64,000 bases of DNA from Cynocephalus volans (GCF_027409185.1 NC_084462.1:154553490-154617489); one strand, 5' to 3'; shown: positions 25,161 through 38,260, numbered from the stretch's first letter. Made by a program: numbers and translations. The notes: generated from the letters alone by a model not told the origin.

Positions 25161-25400
25161 AGGCCCACCCTGTTTCAGACTTCGAAGCTATCCATTGGAT
25201 AGTGGGGTGGCAACTCTCTATTCTGATTGGCGTAAATTACCCGCCCGTCATCGAGACTTTACCGCCCCTTTTCCTGGACCTGATATTCGCCCCCATCCGG
25301 ACCTGTATCGTCCTAGACCGAGCTTTAGTTGCGATTGGTGGGTGGTTGCGCGGTTCGAAGTTATGATAGGATTTCGAAAGTGTCCGTTAAATTAACTGGC
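25161..25400 (-). promoter_or_regulatory. NUMB: NUMB promoter with three CCAAT boxes
   Basis: Immediately upstream of the presumed exon, three CCAAT pentamers read on the minus strand: 25,194-25,198, 25,226-25,230 and 25,334-25,338. The first two are 32 bp apart, about three helical turns, as is common at NF-Y promoters. There is no clear TATA box. The direction agrees with minus-strand transcription. Confidence 0.55.
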
Positions 25401-25410
25401 AAGGGAAGTG

Positions 25411-28400
25411 ACGGTCATGGTTGATTCAAGCTTGGGCATAGTTTGGTTGCACGGTAGAAAGCAAAGACGGGGCAGACGGACGCTCACACCCGAGGTTACC
25501 GGGGAAGGGTTAACCCTTCGTTGGAGAGTTCGCTCTGCAAACTCTTCTCCAGCTCCTTTCCTACCAGGAAAAGCTTATCACCGCTAGCTTACTCATAGAG
25601 GTGGTTCTTACGAAACACCAATACCAAAGGTTGTGTTTAAGAAGTGTTTCCAACCCGTTGGGAGAAAGGTACCACATAGATAAAAAATTTCCCCTTCTTT
25701 TCTTGACTTCCCAATGCGCCCATTTTCCTTGAAGTTCTTTCCAGAAGTATCCGTGCTAAAGGGCAGAGCGCAACCGTTTATTTAGCAGAAATCAGTCCAC
25801 TTCTGCTGCAATTATAAAATTCATCAGTAAGCTGAAGTGGCGTGTTGAGAGTTCTCCAGTTTTCCAGACGCACTCCTGGCTGGCTCCTGCCGTGTGACCA
25901 GAGAGCCTTTAGAAAGTTTGAAATAAGCGGGCCACAGTTTACCCTTGTGATGCTCTGGAAATGAGAATTCTGCTTCCCCCACTTGGTTTTTATGTTCTGC
26001 AGTTCTTAAATAGTCCTTCTAGCTGTGTATCAGATACTTTAAAAGCTTTTTTTCTCTCTAAATCTCTCCTCTTCCTAGCAGTCTAAATTAGGGCCATTGA
26101 ATGAATTGCAGGGGTTTGGGGTTTTTCTGGAGGTTTTTTTTTTTTTTCTCACTTGGCACAATGCATAAGGATAAATGGTTGCAGTTTTTATTCATTTGGG
26201 TACAAATCACAGTAGGCAATTTTGAGAAATCTGGTGTTGCTATAAAAACTCTTATGCTCCTAGAAATATGTTCGTCATTAGCTTTTTGCTTTTCTTTTTC
26301 ATTCCCACCCACTTTTCCTGCTACTAAATAACAGCAATGCTGGCCTGATTACTGTTAAATGTCTCTTCCTCACAACTCCACCTATAATACACAAACCCAC
26401 TGGCCATGAAATATACACCTAGGGATGGGTTGGGACACAGTCAAGGAGGCATTTGCCTCTCAAACATTACTCTATGGTTGGTAACTTCCTGTGGAACCAA
26501 TAATCTGGACTTTGGAAATTTTGTGCTTTGCCCCTTTTTCTTACTAACTCTTTGTCCCATAATATCTCTTCTATTTACTAACTCCTGTTCTTTGCAAAGC
26601 AAGCTACAAGGAGTCAAACTGTACAGTTTATTATTCAGAAAAAAATGTCTATTTTCTAGCCTATATTTTTAGTCAAGTTTAAATAAACTACATACTTCTA
26701 ACACCAAACTAAGGAGAAACTATTCCTCCAGTAACTATACATAATAAGGTGTGTTTTCCTAATTATTTTCCGGAACTTCTCTCCCCCTTCTCTCATCCTC
26801 ACCTTCCAATTTAGAAATAACCTCCCATTCAATTCAATGACTCACAAAAAGCCCATAAAAAGGAAAATGGAAAACCCAAAATAATCTTAGAGATGTCTGA
26901 ATCATTCAGTTGAAGGAAAGATTAGACATCGACCATGATAAGACAGAAGCCAAGACATAAGGCAAGCCTGAGCTAACATCCCATAACAAAAGAAGTAATA
27001 CAAAAATGTGAAGATGCCCCAATGAGAAGAAAACATTAGTATGTCCTTTTTCACAGCCTTTTATTATATCACCAGCAGCTTTCTTCTCTCTAGCCTTGGC
27101 AATGTGCCGTACTACCAATTTTAGAACAACTTAGAAGGTAATTAATGTCCTGACAGATAGGAAACAATAATGTCATAGGAGGGCATGGCCATTATTATGG
27201 TACTGGGGGTAATAATGGTTCTTGCACAGCCATAGTGACTAGGTGCCATAGAGAACATAGAATTAAAACAGCCACAGTAAGAGGATTTGCCATCTAAGTT
27301 TAGGAATTCAGCAAAACTACTGACACAAAACCAGGTGGAAAATTGCCACAAAGGTCAGCTATTCATTCTATTTCATACACTAAAAAAAAAAGCATTCATA
27401 AATACTTTTGCTCATACATGCATACACACTTCCATTACTCCCCTTCTTTGTGAAAATCAGTTAAGAAACTGTAAAATAAATACAAGGGTACTTCAAAAGG
27501 TTCATGGAAAGATTCATATTATCTTTTAATTCTATTTAACCACAAACTTTTTGAAGTACCATCATATGTATAACCCAGTAAGAAAAGGGAAAACCTTAAA
27601 GAAGGAAAGTTTTAAGGAATGTGCTTTGAACTAACAGAAGGCTGTGCAATACCAGAGAGATTATTGCAGTACCCTACATTTTGATTTTATGTGTGCAAGG
27701 TAACCCCATAACATAATTATTCCATCCACCTTCTCTTTTCTTTCCTGTGTTATGTACCTCTCCACCACTCTCAGGGCCCCCTCTTAAAAGCAAGAACACT
27801 GGAGTCTGGGAGTCTGCAGCTTTGTGTTGTGTGGCTGGCTGTGGAGGTGGTGCAGATGGTATCTGTTCAAAACCACTTGAGCAAGACCAGGATGGCAGGT
27901 ATCTTAAGGGCAAAAATAGCCTTTATAAATCCCAATTAAGTGGAAAATGGAGGACTCAGAATGATGTCCCAGTATCTGAGGAGTGATACAGTGTGTCACT
28001 TGGGCTTTCGTGTATATTAATGCTACTTTTTCTCCTCCTTTTTCATAATGTCACTTTTCAAGGGTGCAGAATCCAAGTTTTCTTTCTGTTTTAGTCCAGA
28101 GGGGCAGTCTCACTAGGGAAAAGCTCCTTTTTTTTTTTTTTTTTTTTTTTGGTTTTCCCCCACACTCACCGCATTCTAAACACAATTCCAATTCCAACTG
28201 GATTAGAAAAACAACTGGTGAAGAAAATTGCTCAGATAGCAGACAAGGGCCAGAGCTGCCTGCCACTAACAGTTGGAGGCAAGCCAAAGATCCTTGATAA
28301 GAGGAGGTTTCCTGAGTTAGGAATCCCTGAGGGTCGAGGCTGACAGGGATGAAGGGATTAAAGAGGAGGAAGGGGAGAGACAGAGACAGAGAGACAGAGA

Positions 28401-29390
28401 CAGAGAGAGGGCAAGTGCCAGAGGAGAAAAGGAGGGTAAGGAAAGCTAGAAAGAGTCAAAAAGCACAATCAGAGTACTGAGCCAGCTTAAAGTCCGGCCC
28501 CCACCTCCCCATCTGTGGACTTTACACCAGGTTGCATAATTGCACCAGCAAAGTGCAGCCTCTGCCATTGGTTAAAAGGGGAAGTATGCCAGGGCTCTAG
28601 CCTATGGGATCCTTGTTCTACTGCCACCTGGAAATACTCCGTGAGTAAAGCCTGCTGCTCTGGCAGCAAAGCAAAGCTGACGAGAAAGGACAGATTCATG
28701 CAGCCCACCAAAGAACATATCTTCATTTGATTTCATAAAGGTGACCACTGGCAAAAAAGCTATGGCTGAACAAAGGGAGATTATCTGGGAGATGTTTTTA
28801 TTTTTATCATCCCAAACTGGGACGCTTCCAGTACAGGGAAGTGTCAAGCTGCTTTCCACGCTGGAACAAGGCACTGTGGTTTCAAAGTTCAACGCCGTTT
28901 TATGGATAGGAAGAAGGAAAAAAAAAATCAATAGGGGTACTCTCTCAGGCAGAACCACTTGCTTTCTAATTCCAGGGCTCATGATATTTTTAAATACCAC
29001 ACCATGACTTCCCGTTACTAAATGCATTTATTTTCATACTCAAGGAAAGTGTTTGCCCCCTCCTCCACTGCCTTGTACATTACAGGTAAGATGGCTTGAG
29101 TGCTTGTAAAGTAGATAGACTGTTACCCTTAGGTGTGCCATTGTGCTATTGAATGGAGCCCCTGGTTACTATCACCAGATCTATGGGTGGGCCAGCCATT
29201 CTTCTGCAGCAGGGAGTGGGTGCGCAAAGCACTTAGCACCATTTAAACTTTTGTCCATCCTTGTTTTACATGCATACAAAGAGTTTCCTGGAAACATGGC
29301 TACACTCCAAGGATTTCAGAGAGTAGAATGCCTTCTAGAACTCCAATGTCCCAATCACTTGGAACCTCATAAAAAGTGGACTTAAACTCA
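25411..29390. other. Intergenic DNA upstream of NUMB, nothing coding recognised
   Basis: Contains the MITE at 27,487, a T(22) run at 28,129-28,150 and a purine-rich (GACAGA)-like stretch at 28,378-28,408. The minus ORF at 28,602-29,027 (141 aa) has no recognisable domain. Confidence 0.5.
27487..27560. mobile_element. Tiny mariner-like MITE (74 bp)
   Basis: Terminal inverted repeats GGTACTTCAAAAGGTT and AACTTTTTGAAGTACC face each other with only about 45 bp between, like miniature Tc1/mariner-type elements of mammals. No coding content. Confidence 0.6.
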
Positions 29391-29397
29391 GACCCTT

Positions 29398-29510
29398 GAA
29401 CCTAATGTGTACAAAAAATCCTAGCTCTGCCATTTACTAACTGTGTGACTTTGGGAAAGTTGATTCATCTCCCTAAGCTTTTGTTACTTCATCTACAAAA
29501 TGGGATAAGT
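29398..29510 (+). mobile_element. MIR SINE fragment
   Basis: CTGCCATTTACTAACTGTGT, GACTTTGGGAAAGTTGATTC and TCATCTACAAAATGGGATAA are the MIR core. Confidence 0.85.
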
Positions 29511-30070
29511 ATTAGTTAGCTTTTGTTACATAACAAATCACACCGAAAGGCAGCAGCTTAAAACAACATTTATTATCTCAGAGTTTCTGTGGGTCAGAAA
29601 TCCTGGTGCTACTTAGCTGGGTCCTCTGGTTCTCGATCTCTAACAAGGCTGCAGTCATTTCAAGGCTCAGTTCAGATGGATCTGCTTCCTAGTTCACGCA
29701 CATGGTTGTTGGCAGGAATCAGTTCTTCGAGGCTTTAGACTAAGGCTCTAGTTCCTCAGGAGCTGTTGGCCAGAGGCCTCCCTCATTGCCTTACCTTGTG
29801 GGCCCTTTCATAGAGCATCTGACAACATGGCAGCTTATTTCATCAAAGCAAGTAAGCAAGAGGGCAGTAGAAAGGACCAGACAGAGAGCAAGCGCTAGCA
29901 AGACAGAAGTCACATTATTTTGTAATCCAATCACAAAGGTGACATCCTATCACCTTTGCCACATACTACTAGTTATAAATAAATTATTAGGTCCAGCCCA
30001 CACTCAAGGGGATTACACAAGGATGTAAATACCAGCTGGAGGATCATAAGGAGTCATTTTAGAAGCACCC
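29510..30070 (+). mobile_element. Ancient interspersed repeat, family not assigned
   Basis: Contains AAAACAACATTTATTATCTC, TTTCTGTGGGTCAGAAATCC, GACATCCTATCACCTTTGCC and CAGCCCACACTCAAGGGGAT, a widespread mammalian repeat. I recognise the consensus but cannot name the family with confidence. Confidence 0.6.
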
Positions 30071-30078
30071 TACTTTAG

Positions 30079-30101
30079 AATAATAATAATAATAATAATA
30101 C
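30079..30101. repeat. (AAT)n microsatellite
   Basis: About 7 AAT units. Confidence 0.9.
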
Positions 30102-30399
30102 CTACTTGTAGGGTTTGTTTAAAAATTAAGTGAGCAAATATGTTCAATTCAGGGCCAGCTTATGTTGTATAATATATAACTGGAATATATAATAACTATT
30201 ATTATATTAATGTTATTATTGAGTATATAATGGCTGGTTTTCTCTTCTAGCTACTAGAAGGAAGCCATTTATGAGGAATAAATGAGATCATATATATAAT
30301 TCAGGACCTGACACCTAGTAAATGCTCAATAACATCAGTTATTATTAACATTATTAATGAATGTGTGATATCTAATTGCTTCTTCAAGCTACTAGAAAG

Positions 30400-33229
30400 A
30401 AATGCTATAAACTCTGGTAACTTTCATAGGATGTTCTTATTTCTATATATTTTGTTCCATTTTTTCATGAGCACTCTATACTTGCCAGAGCACAATTCTA
30501 GATTTTGGGTTCATAAAATATAACAACAAAGCCATGACCCAGATTAATTTCCTGCCTGCCCTGTACCAAGAAGGGCATGCTCAAAACCAGCAAGATGGAC
30601 TAATTATGGCGGCCCCTGTCACATGCAGAAAAGTCCAAGCGTGGCTCTGTCCAGGTTCCAGAGAGAGGTGGGTGTGCCCAGAAGAATGAGCAGGGACTTG
30701 ACTATGTGGCCTTTGTCCCTTTCAGAAGAAGCTAGTCATTGTGTAATCTTCTAAGTTAGTCATCAGCTGAGGATAAGAGAAAGAGGGATTCTACACAGGC
30801 TCTAGAGGTGGGATAAGGACACCCAAGAGAAGGTTTCCACACCTGGAAGGTTTGGAAGTGGCTGGAAGCAGTAAGAACCAAGAGACTGAATAAAGTGCAA
30901 TTTTTCAATTAGAAAGTTGGAAGAAGAGAGTCCAGTTTGCAACATGAAAGAAAGATCACTAAGAAATTGCAGTGACCTAGCCCTGCTCATTCCAGGTTCC
31001 CTTATAAGAGGGAGGAGGATACTGAGAGTTGACCTGTAGCCAGGGAAAATGAGGAACTATAATCACGGAAACCCCATCATTTTGTCTTTGAGTCATTTCT
31101 CAGGGCTCACTCATGATTATTACATAAGAAAGATGGAAAAAAATTAAAGTCTAAATGATCTTTAAAACAAAAACACTGTATGAAGACAAAAGTCCAAATC
31201 TTTGCAACTCATCTCATCTCTTCAGGCCAGGGGTATCTATTCAAATTCTCTCTCTCTCCTGCCCATATTTGCATATGTACTTTCCTTCTGTGTTCCATGC
31301 AGAAGAAAACTGTCCTCACAAGGAAAGGCCTTGGGATCCCTTAGGCTGGAACCGTTTCCAGTTCCAGAGTCATCTTCTCTAGCAGTCCCCGCTGTGATGC
31401 TATACAGTTAAAGCTCAATAAATACTCGCAGATAATGACAATTTACACCTTTGCCTCCAAGTCACTTGTGCAGCTGTAATTTAAAGATGCCTACTGATTT
31501 TCTGAGATGTACTAGCCAGGGCCCCTTCCCCTCCTGACATGTTCCCATGCGTTACTAGGTTTGTGCACAGAAAGGCTCAAAGCAGAAGTTGCTGGGAAAG
31601 TTCTTTACCAATATCAAGTTCCTCTTACTGTGACTCTTGTCTTCTCTCCTTCCAATTCTGTGTTTCCTCTGTGTTTGAAACAGCGGAGACTTATAACTCT
31701 TGATAGCCAGGGAAGACCTCAGTCAGCCCTTTGGCAGGTTGGCTGATTTCAGAAGGGAAAGAAGGGGTGAGGAGATGAGGACTTGCCCCCAGGAAGTCTG
31801 ACCATACAATAGGGCTGGCGTGTTTATTTATTCAGCTCTTTCCTTCACTGCAGCCAGAGCAGCAGCCATTTCATTTTGCCCTCAGGAAGTGCATTTAGTG
31901 GTAGCCTTTCTTTCTTTTCCTGTTAGTTTCCTGTAAAAGGACATCAGTGTCTTAGTCAGTGCAGCAGAATGCTGTTGCTCAAATGGAGACGGACAACATG
32001 TTTCCCATCACAGACCCAGACCATCCCAAGGGCATGGTTAATTGGGCCAGGTTGTGGAAATAACAGAAGAAACTGATTTTCATGCCTACTTCCCTGATGC
32101 CATCTTCCTCCCTGAAATAGTCTCTCTAGGGGAATAAAATAATCGTCTTCCACTTGAGTAGAATTACACACTTTTCCAAAGTAGCATCACGTTTTATAGA
32201 AGCAGAGCTGGAGACACTGTAATTGGCATAGCCTGGTAGTTACTTTGGGGAGTTAACAGGAGGAGACAGCTTTGGGTTTAACTTTATGTTTTGGGGAAAT
32301 CATACAAATAATATTGGTTTACTCTAAGTTGAATTCCAATTGCTAGTTTCTACTCATCCTACAGATCTCACCTTCTAAGTTACTATTTATATTACAGGTG
32401 GGCCTCCTGACATTTCCTCTCCCTGACAATATTGGGTTGGGTGCCCCTCTTATACACACTGCACTTCTACTTTGGATACACCCATCACAAGGGTGAACTT
32501 GCTTCGTGCCTATCCATCCTGCAGTGTGTTAACACTGTGACACCAAAGACAGCATCCTTTCTGTTCACGGCTGCCTAGCACAAGGTTTGGCCTCCAGTAG
32601 TTGACTAAACATTTAGTGACTGAATGAGTGAGTCAGGAATTGTCTCTGGGAGCAGCCTTGCTGCCTGACACAATCATTTATTTTGGGGTGGTGCTCTGGG
32701 AGTTATAAAAAAAGGCATGTGCTAATTATCATATAATCATCACTAGTGGTTATAGTAATTAGTAGGTAAAAGCACAGTGGTGGAGTATGACTAAATAAAG
32801 CTCTCCACCAACATGTGCAGGGCCATCCCTGCACTCTGCATTTGGAATTCTGCTGCTTGTCTCTGTTAGACTCCTGTGGACAGGGGGAAATTCTGTTCAG
32901 AGTCACCAACACTGGGAACAGGGAGAGCTCGATTTCCTCTGACACTGTGAAAGCTTTCTGATCTGAAAATTAAACTAAAGAACCAGGCCACTGTGGCCCT
33001 CTGTTGCTTTCCCTTCAGGCTCTGAGACTCATTTCCCCACCAAGGGTCTGCACTGAGTCACCTTTCCTCCGTTGAAAACAAGTCACCTCCCTCAGGGTGG
33101 ATGATAGAAGATTCATTCTGCTAATCTACTCATCCTACCACTGAGGCCAAGGTCCATGGTCTTGGTCCCCCTCCCTGGGAACATGAGTGCAACCCAAGAG
33201 AAAAGAAAAGATTCTTCGTTCCCATTTCT
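30400..33229. other. Intergenic DNA, nothing recognised
   Basis: Moderate GC, low obvious repeat content, no splice-supported exon seen. Could hold unrecognised regulatory sequence. Confidence 0.45.
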
Positions 33230-33234
33230 CCTTC

Positions 33235-33613
33235 TGATGGAGTTTGGATGTATTGTCCTCCCAGAACTCATGGAAATCTGATCTCCAATGTGGCAGTTTG
33301 GGTCACCAGGGCCGATCTCTCATGAATGGATTAGTGCTCTCTCTGGGGGAGGGGAGCCTGAGTGATATCTCGCTCTATTAGTTCTCCCAAGAGCAGGTTG
33401 TTTAAAAGACCCTGGCACCTCCTCTCTCTCTCTCTTGCTTCCTCTCGCCATGTGATCTGCTTGTACCTGCTGCTTTCCGCCATGAGCGGAAGCAGCCTGA
33501 GGCCCGTGCCAGATGCAGCTGTCCCAGAATCATAAGCCAAATAAACCTCTTTTCTTTATAAATTACCCAGTCTCAGGTATTTCTGTTATAGCAGCACAAA
33601 ACGGACTAATACA
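33235..33613 (+). mobile_element. MaLR solo LTR (MST/MLT1-like)
   Basis: 379 bp starting TGATGGAGTTTGGATG and ending AAACGGACTAATACA, with the conserved AATAAACCTCTTTTCTTTAT and ATTACCCAGTCTCAGGTAT blocks of MaLR LTRs. Perfect 5-bp target duplication CCTTC at 33,230-33,234 and 33,614-33,618. No internal sequence. Confidence 0.88.
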
Positions 33614-33903
33614 CCTTCTCTCTCAAGCTCATGGTCTGTGGTTTTCTCTTTCTTGTGCTGAGGGGAGGTGAGGATGGAAATAGAGGAGGAGGAAGAATAA
33701 ATCAGAAGCCTGGGGGGTGGGGGTGGAGTGCGAGCATGGGGATGAATTGGGATGAAAGATGATAAGACATGAAGAATCACTGGAGATTCTTCAACAATTC
33801 TAACATCCAGGACAGCTAAGGCACAGCCCAGTTGCCAGGACACCAGGGAACCAAGAAATGTAGACAGTGGGATGTGATGACAGCAAAGAAACAGGCAGAT
33901 CTA

Positions 33904-34106
33904 GGGCCAACCCGGTGGCGCACTCGGGAGAGTGCGGCGCTGGGAGTGCAGCAGCGCTCCCAACGCGGGTTCGGATCCTATGTAAGGATGGCCAGTGCGC
34001 TCACTGGCTGAGCGCGGAACGCGGGTTCGGATCCTATGTAAGGATGGCCAGTGCGCTCACTGGCTGAGCGCGGTGCGGCCGGTCACAAAAAGGCAAAAAA
34101 AAAAAA
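33904..34106 (+). mobile_element. SINE dimer with internal 56-bp tandem duplication
   Basis: Deleted-second-monomer subfamily. The block 33,962-34,017 is repeated exactly at 34,018-34,073. Target duplication of 19 bp at 33,885-33,903 and 34,107-34,125 with one mismatch. Confidence 0.93.
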
Positions 34107-34129
34107 AAAGAAACAGGCAGCTCTAATAC

Positions 34130-35540
34130 ACAGGCCCCTACAAAGAGCTATGTTCTGTGGGAGCACCATGAACTGCTAAAGACTGGGAAGCAAAGAGAGA
34201 GAGTAGGCATTCCATGGGAGATCCTGAATTTGTAGGCCCACACTCTGTTTTTAGCTCAATCACCAATTTATGGAGAGGGCCCCAAGCAAAAGATGAATGT
34301 CAGAGATGTGGCTTTATCAGCTGCCTATGGGATGGGCAAGTGTTTGCAAGATACTTTGAAATCTCTAGATAGAAGGAAGTGCTAGGAAAAGCTATCATTA
34401 CTTTGAGTGCTGATCATAGAGGAGCCAGAGCATCTTTGAGCTTTTGTATTGGAATCAGAGGCCACAATATTTTCATCTTGGGTGGACCAGTTTCTGGAGA
34501 CACATTTTCTAATAACCTCAACTGAGAACAGGATCAATGGTGAGGTCCCTAAGGAATTTCTAACCAAGCTCCAGCAAGTTTTCTGTGCTGACTGAGTCTG
34601 GCCAAGTCTAACTTGTTTAGGGGGAAGATTTACAGGCTATGAGCAGATTACACTTCTCCTTCCCTTTCTCCTTCCTCTCTTTCTCTCTTTTACATGTGCA
34701 TAAGGCTAGAAACTTTGACTCACCAAAGGACATTTGGAGATTCCAAAATTATCACCCCAATTGTGGCTCTGCATCTCTAACCACTTAGCTTTAAAAAAAA
34801 GAGAAAGGAACATGATGTGCTTAAACCAAATCCTTTTTCTTTCTGTTTGGCACATGACCCTGGTATTCTTCTTTACTTACCTCCTTCTGTACTCTAACAC
34901 AAATACTTCCACCTGATTCCCTCCTCTGGTCTCTGTTTAGTGAACCAACCAGACTGTCATTCCAAAGGAACATATTTGTCATTGAGCTAATTGAAAGCAT
35001 ATTCCCCTTCCTGGTCTCTCCAAAGCTAGCAGGCTAACTAGACTCAGAACAGGACTTTAACCCATGCCCACAAGGGCTTACCTGTCCTGAGTGACCTAAG
35101 CAGCAGTCATCCCAGGTCACAATCATCTTAAGAACAGATACTATTTTTCTGCTATTGTAAAAATTGGACAAAGATTGTCTAGCTGATGCAGAACAGATCA
35201 CTTGATAAAACCAGAGCTTCTTGTACACCAAGAAAAATCTCAAGAATGGGCATGTGACTGCTAGGCAAGTTCTACGGAGAGAGCTGAGCTAAGTCTATAG
35301 TATCACAAATGGCATGGGTAAGATCAACATAGACTCATCTCTCAAATCCCCAAATCCTAGGATTTCAATGTCTCTTACAAAGTTTTAGTAGAGTTAAGCT
35401 TAGGAATGAAAAAAGGAATACTACTTCAAACTTTAAATAATAAATGCATGGAACTCATTACCTGGGGAGAGAATATGATCAGATTACAGAAAAGATCAGA
35501 GCATAGTTATAAATTGCATGAGTGAAACTGGGTGGATCTT
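34130..35540. other. Intergenic DNA, nothing recognised
   Basis: No exon, RNA gene or clear repeat seen on either strand. Confidence 0.45.
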
Positions 35541-35544
35541 AAAC

Positions 35545-35710
35545 TAGCCATTTTTCAACCCTGGTCCTATGTGAGAATCCCAGACCCCTCTCCTAATTCC
35601 AGGGATTCCAATTCAGTAGGTTGGAGTAGGGTGCAAGAATACATATTTTATTTTCCCCAAACTCCCCCATGTGATTCTAATTCATAACCAGGTTTGAAGA
35701 CCACTACTTG
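35545..35710 (+). mobile_element. hAT-Charlie MER element (MER5/MER58-like)
   Basis: CAACCCTGGTCCTATGTGAG, CCAATTCAGTAGGTTGGAGT and the GGTTTGAAGACCACTA end fit this class. Confidence 0.6.
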
Positions 35711-36461
35711 AATACCCTCTTCCTCCAAGGTAAGAGACAGTTAGATGGGCCATAGGCCTGACCCAGCCTGGTAATCCCTATGGTCTTAATAGTAAAACTG
35801 CTTGGCTGGTGAATGACAACTCAGAGACAGATACAGCTGGTATCCTTGTGACATGGGAACAGAGCAGCCACTAAACTCAATCCACAGATCAAATCAAGTA
35901 GTAAATAATTATCTTTACCTGGCTCATTTAGAGTCTTCTCCAAGATCTGGGAGTGTCTCCCACCTCAGGGATAAATCAGCTTGGACTTTTAGAACAAGGT
36001 ACTACTTTTGGAAGGAAATATTCAGATTTGCTTACCAGGATAAGGTGCAGATTTCTTTATACCTTTCCCTCATGGCTATTCTTGCACAGTGTTTAACACT
36101 GTACTAGGCATTAATTTATTCAATAAATATTGATTAAAAATTAGATACACACTCTATGCCAGTAGTTTGTTGTTGAGGATATAAGTAAATAAGACAGTGG
36201 TAAAACAGACCAGATGTGGTCCCTAGCCTCTTAGTTACCTAATAGGTTCTTAACAAATATTTATTATTTTATCATAGTGGCTGGAGACAAACAGCCATCC
36301 CAGGAAACTCTAGCTAGGGGTCATTCTACCCTCTTAGGTACACACCATTTAAGTTCTTCAGGAGACAGAGCTAACCTGAGGCCAAGAGCAACTGTAAAAG
36401 GGGGTGCCCACATTTTCTTCTCAAATGGACCTACAAATGAAGGATAAAAATGAATTTCCAA

Positions 36462-36570
36462 GGGCTGGCTGGTTAGCTTAGTTGGTTAGAGCATGGTACT
36501 ATAACACCAAGGTCAAGGGTTTGATTCCTGTATCAGCCAGCCACTCCAACTCCCCCACCCCAAAAGAAAA
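36462..36570 (+). mobile_element. tRNA-Ile SINE, monomer
   Basis: GGGCTGGCTGGTTAGCTTAG, ACTATAACACCAAGGTCAAG and CTGTATCAGCCAGCCACTCC with a C/A-rich tail. Confidence 0.9.
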
Positions 36571-36669
36571 ACTTCCAGAGGATGAAAACAATGCCTTATT
36601 CATCTTTGGATCCCCTATACCAGGTATAGTACCTTGTACAAAGTAAATGCTCAGTGTCTTGAATAAATG

Positions 36670-36870
36670 AAGCTTAAAAGTTCCAGTTCTGCTGCTTATT
36701 GTGTATCCTTGTACAAGTCACAAAATCTCTCTGACCCTCACCTTCGTCATAATTGGGACAATAACTCCCAATCTTGTTATATGATTAGACTCTACTTGTT
36801 ATATGATTAGAAATCACATGTTTTAAGAGTCATTGGCATACCACAGGTACTCAACAAATAGTTGTGGTGA
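36670..36870 (+). mobile_element. MIR SINE fragment
   Basis: GTTCTGCTGCTTATTGTGTA, TACAAGTCACAAAATCTCTC and the CAGGTACTCAACAAATAG end fit MIR. Confidence 0.6.
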
Positions 36871-37061
36871 TGGTACATGGTTGTTACACTAAGAAACAGA
36901 TAACCAGAAGCTTCTAGGAAGCAGGTTGTATGGCCAAACTGACACCTAGTGGTGCAATTTTAGAACACACACCCAAAGTACGATTTGAAACTTAAATTGG
37001 GGAATAACTAGGAACTGACAGAATACCTGCTTTACATAAGTAACATTATTTAATCCTAACC

Positions 37062-37235
37062 AGTGATTTTCAACCCTGGCTGCATATTAAAATGACCTGT
37101 GAAGCTTTTAAAACCTGCTAATGTCTGGATCTCACTCTCAAAAGATTTTTATTTAACTTGCAGGAGTTGTGGCTCAGGCTGTGACATTTTTAAAAAGCTA
37201 TTTTCACATGCAGCCAGGTTGAAAACTACTGCAAC
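37062..37235 (+). mobile_element. hAT-Charlie MER element (MER5/MER58-like)
   Basis: CAGTGATTTTCAACCCTGGC start and GGTTGAAAACTACTG end are inverted-repeat-like termini of a short Charlie-type element. Confidence 0.65.
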
Positions 37236-37380
37236 AGACTCATGAGATAATCGTTACTCTTCTCATTTTACAAATAGTGAAAGTAAAACTCAGAAGGATA
37301 GAGTAATTTGCACAAAGTCACATAGTTATTAGTAGCAAGAGGGAAATGAAACTTGAGTCTTTCATTTTCCCACTACCTCA
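37236..37380 (-). mobile_element. MIR-like fragment
   Basis: CTCATTTTACAAATAGTGAA, TAATTTGCACAAAGTCACAT and AGTTATTAGTAGCAAGAGG look like the MIR core in reverse. Confidence 0.55.
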
Positions 37381-37999
37381 CATTTGTCTTTGTAGAGGCT
37401 GTTGGAGGTCTGATATGCTCCACTTAGCTTCTGCCTGTGGGAGTCTCAAACTCAGAAAGCATACGGAATTGCATTACCCTGTGAGCTGAAGCACTCCAAA
37501 CAACAGTTTGGCATTGATGGGGTAGTGTGGTTCAATGAAGGCACTGACTGCCTGGTCCTCTCTCTAGACTCTTGCCAGAGCTTTGAACTATGCTTCTCTG
37601 TTGGTGGATAAATTAGCAGCGTGAGATTCTTTGACTCTGAATTAAATAGCTACAAGACAAATTTAAAACTTTTTGTGAGATCACGAATATGTTAGAGAAT
37701 TAACACAGATTAAATTAATCACCTATTATGGAGTTCCAGGAAAGAGCTATCTGTACTGCTACCACACACCTGTTTGGCCAAAATCAATTGACGTGATAGG
37801 TATTGGCAGGTACAGGAAAATGAAAGGATCTAAATCCTAACATCTGAGACTGTTTCCTAAGTTGGCTTCCAACAGAGGTCCTCAGAGGGCAAATGATCTC
37901 AAAAGATGTGAGAAGCACAAATGTCTTCCAAACCTGTCCTGGAGAAACTGCCAGCTCAATCGAGGCAGAAAATGAACAGGGCCTCAGTGAGGAAGTCTG

Positions 38000-38260
38000 C
38001 AGCATCTCACAGATGCTTTCACTAGCAGGCACGACCTTCTCAAAGTTCATCCATGTTGTAGCATGTATCAGTAGTTCATTACTTTTTATTGTCAAAAATA
38101 TTCTAGTGTATGGATACACAAATTTTATTTATCCATTTGTCTGTTGATAAACATTTGAGCTGTTTCCACTTTTTGGCTATTACGAATAATGCTGCTATGA
38201 ACATTCATGACAGTTTAGATTTAGCATTATTTCAAAAGGAAGTTAGTCATTATAACTTTT
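38000..38260 (-). mobile_element. L1M fragment
   Basis: Reverse-oriented L1M 3' region (plus strand shows TTCATCCATGTTGTAGCATG and TATTACGAATAATGCTGC). Confidence 0.6.

Larger units (their letters stand above)
24020..25410. other. CpG island of the NUMB 5' end
   Basis: This is the only large GC-rich, CpG-rich block outside RIOX1. From 24,060 to about 24,990 the plus strand is strongly C-rich and G-poor, so the presumed NUMB transcript is G-rich just after its start. Long plus-strand ORFs here (for example 24,021-24,842) are Pro/Ser-rich by-products of base composition, not genes. Confidence 0.8.

Noticed and set aside
28602..29027. 141-aa minus ORF
   Set aside because: No recognisable domain or start context; an overlapping plus ORF of similar size exists; probably chance.
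36462..36545. Functional tRNA-Ile gene
   Set aside because: All tRNA-Ile-like copies have mismatched acceptor or anticodon stems, A/C-rich tails and often target duplications, so they are SINEs.
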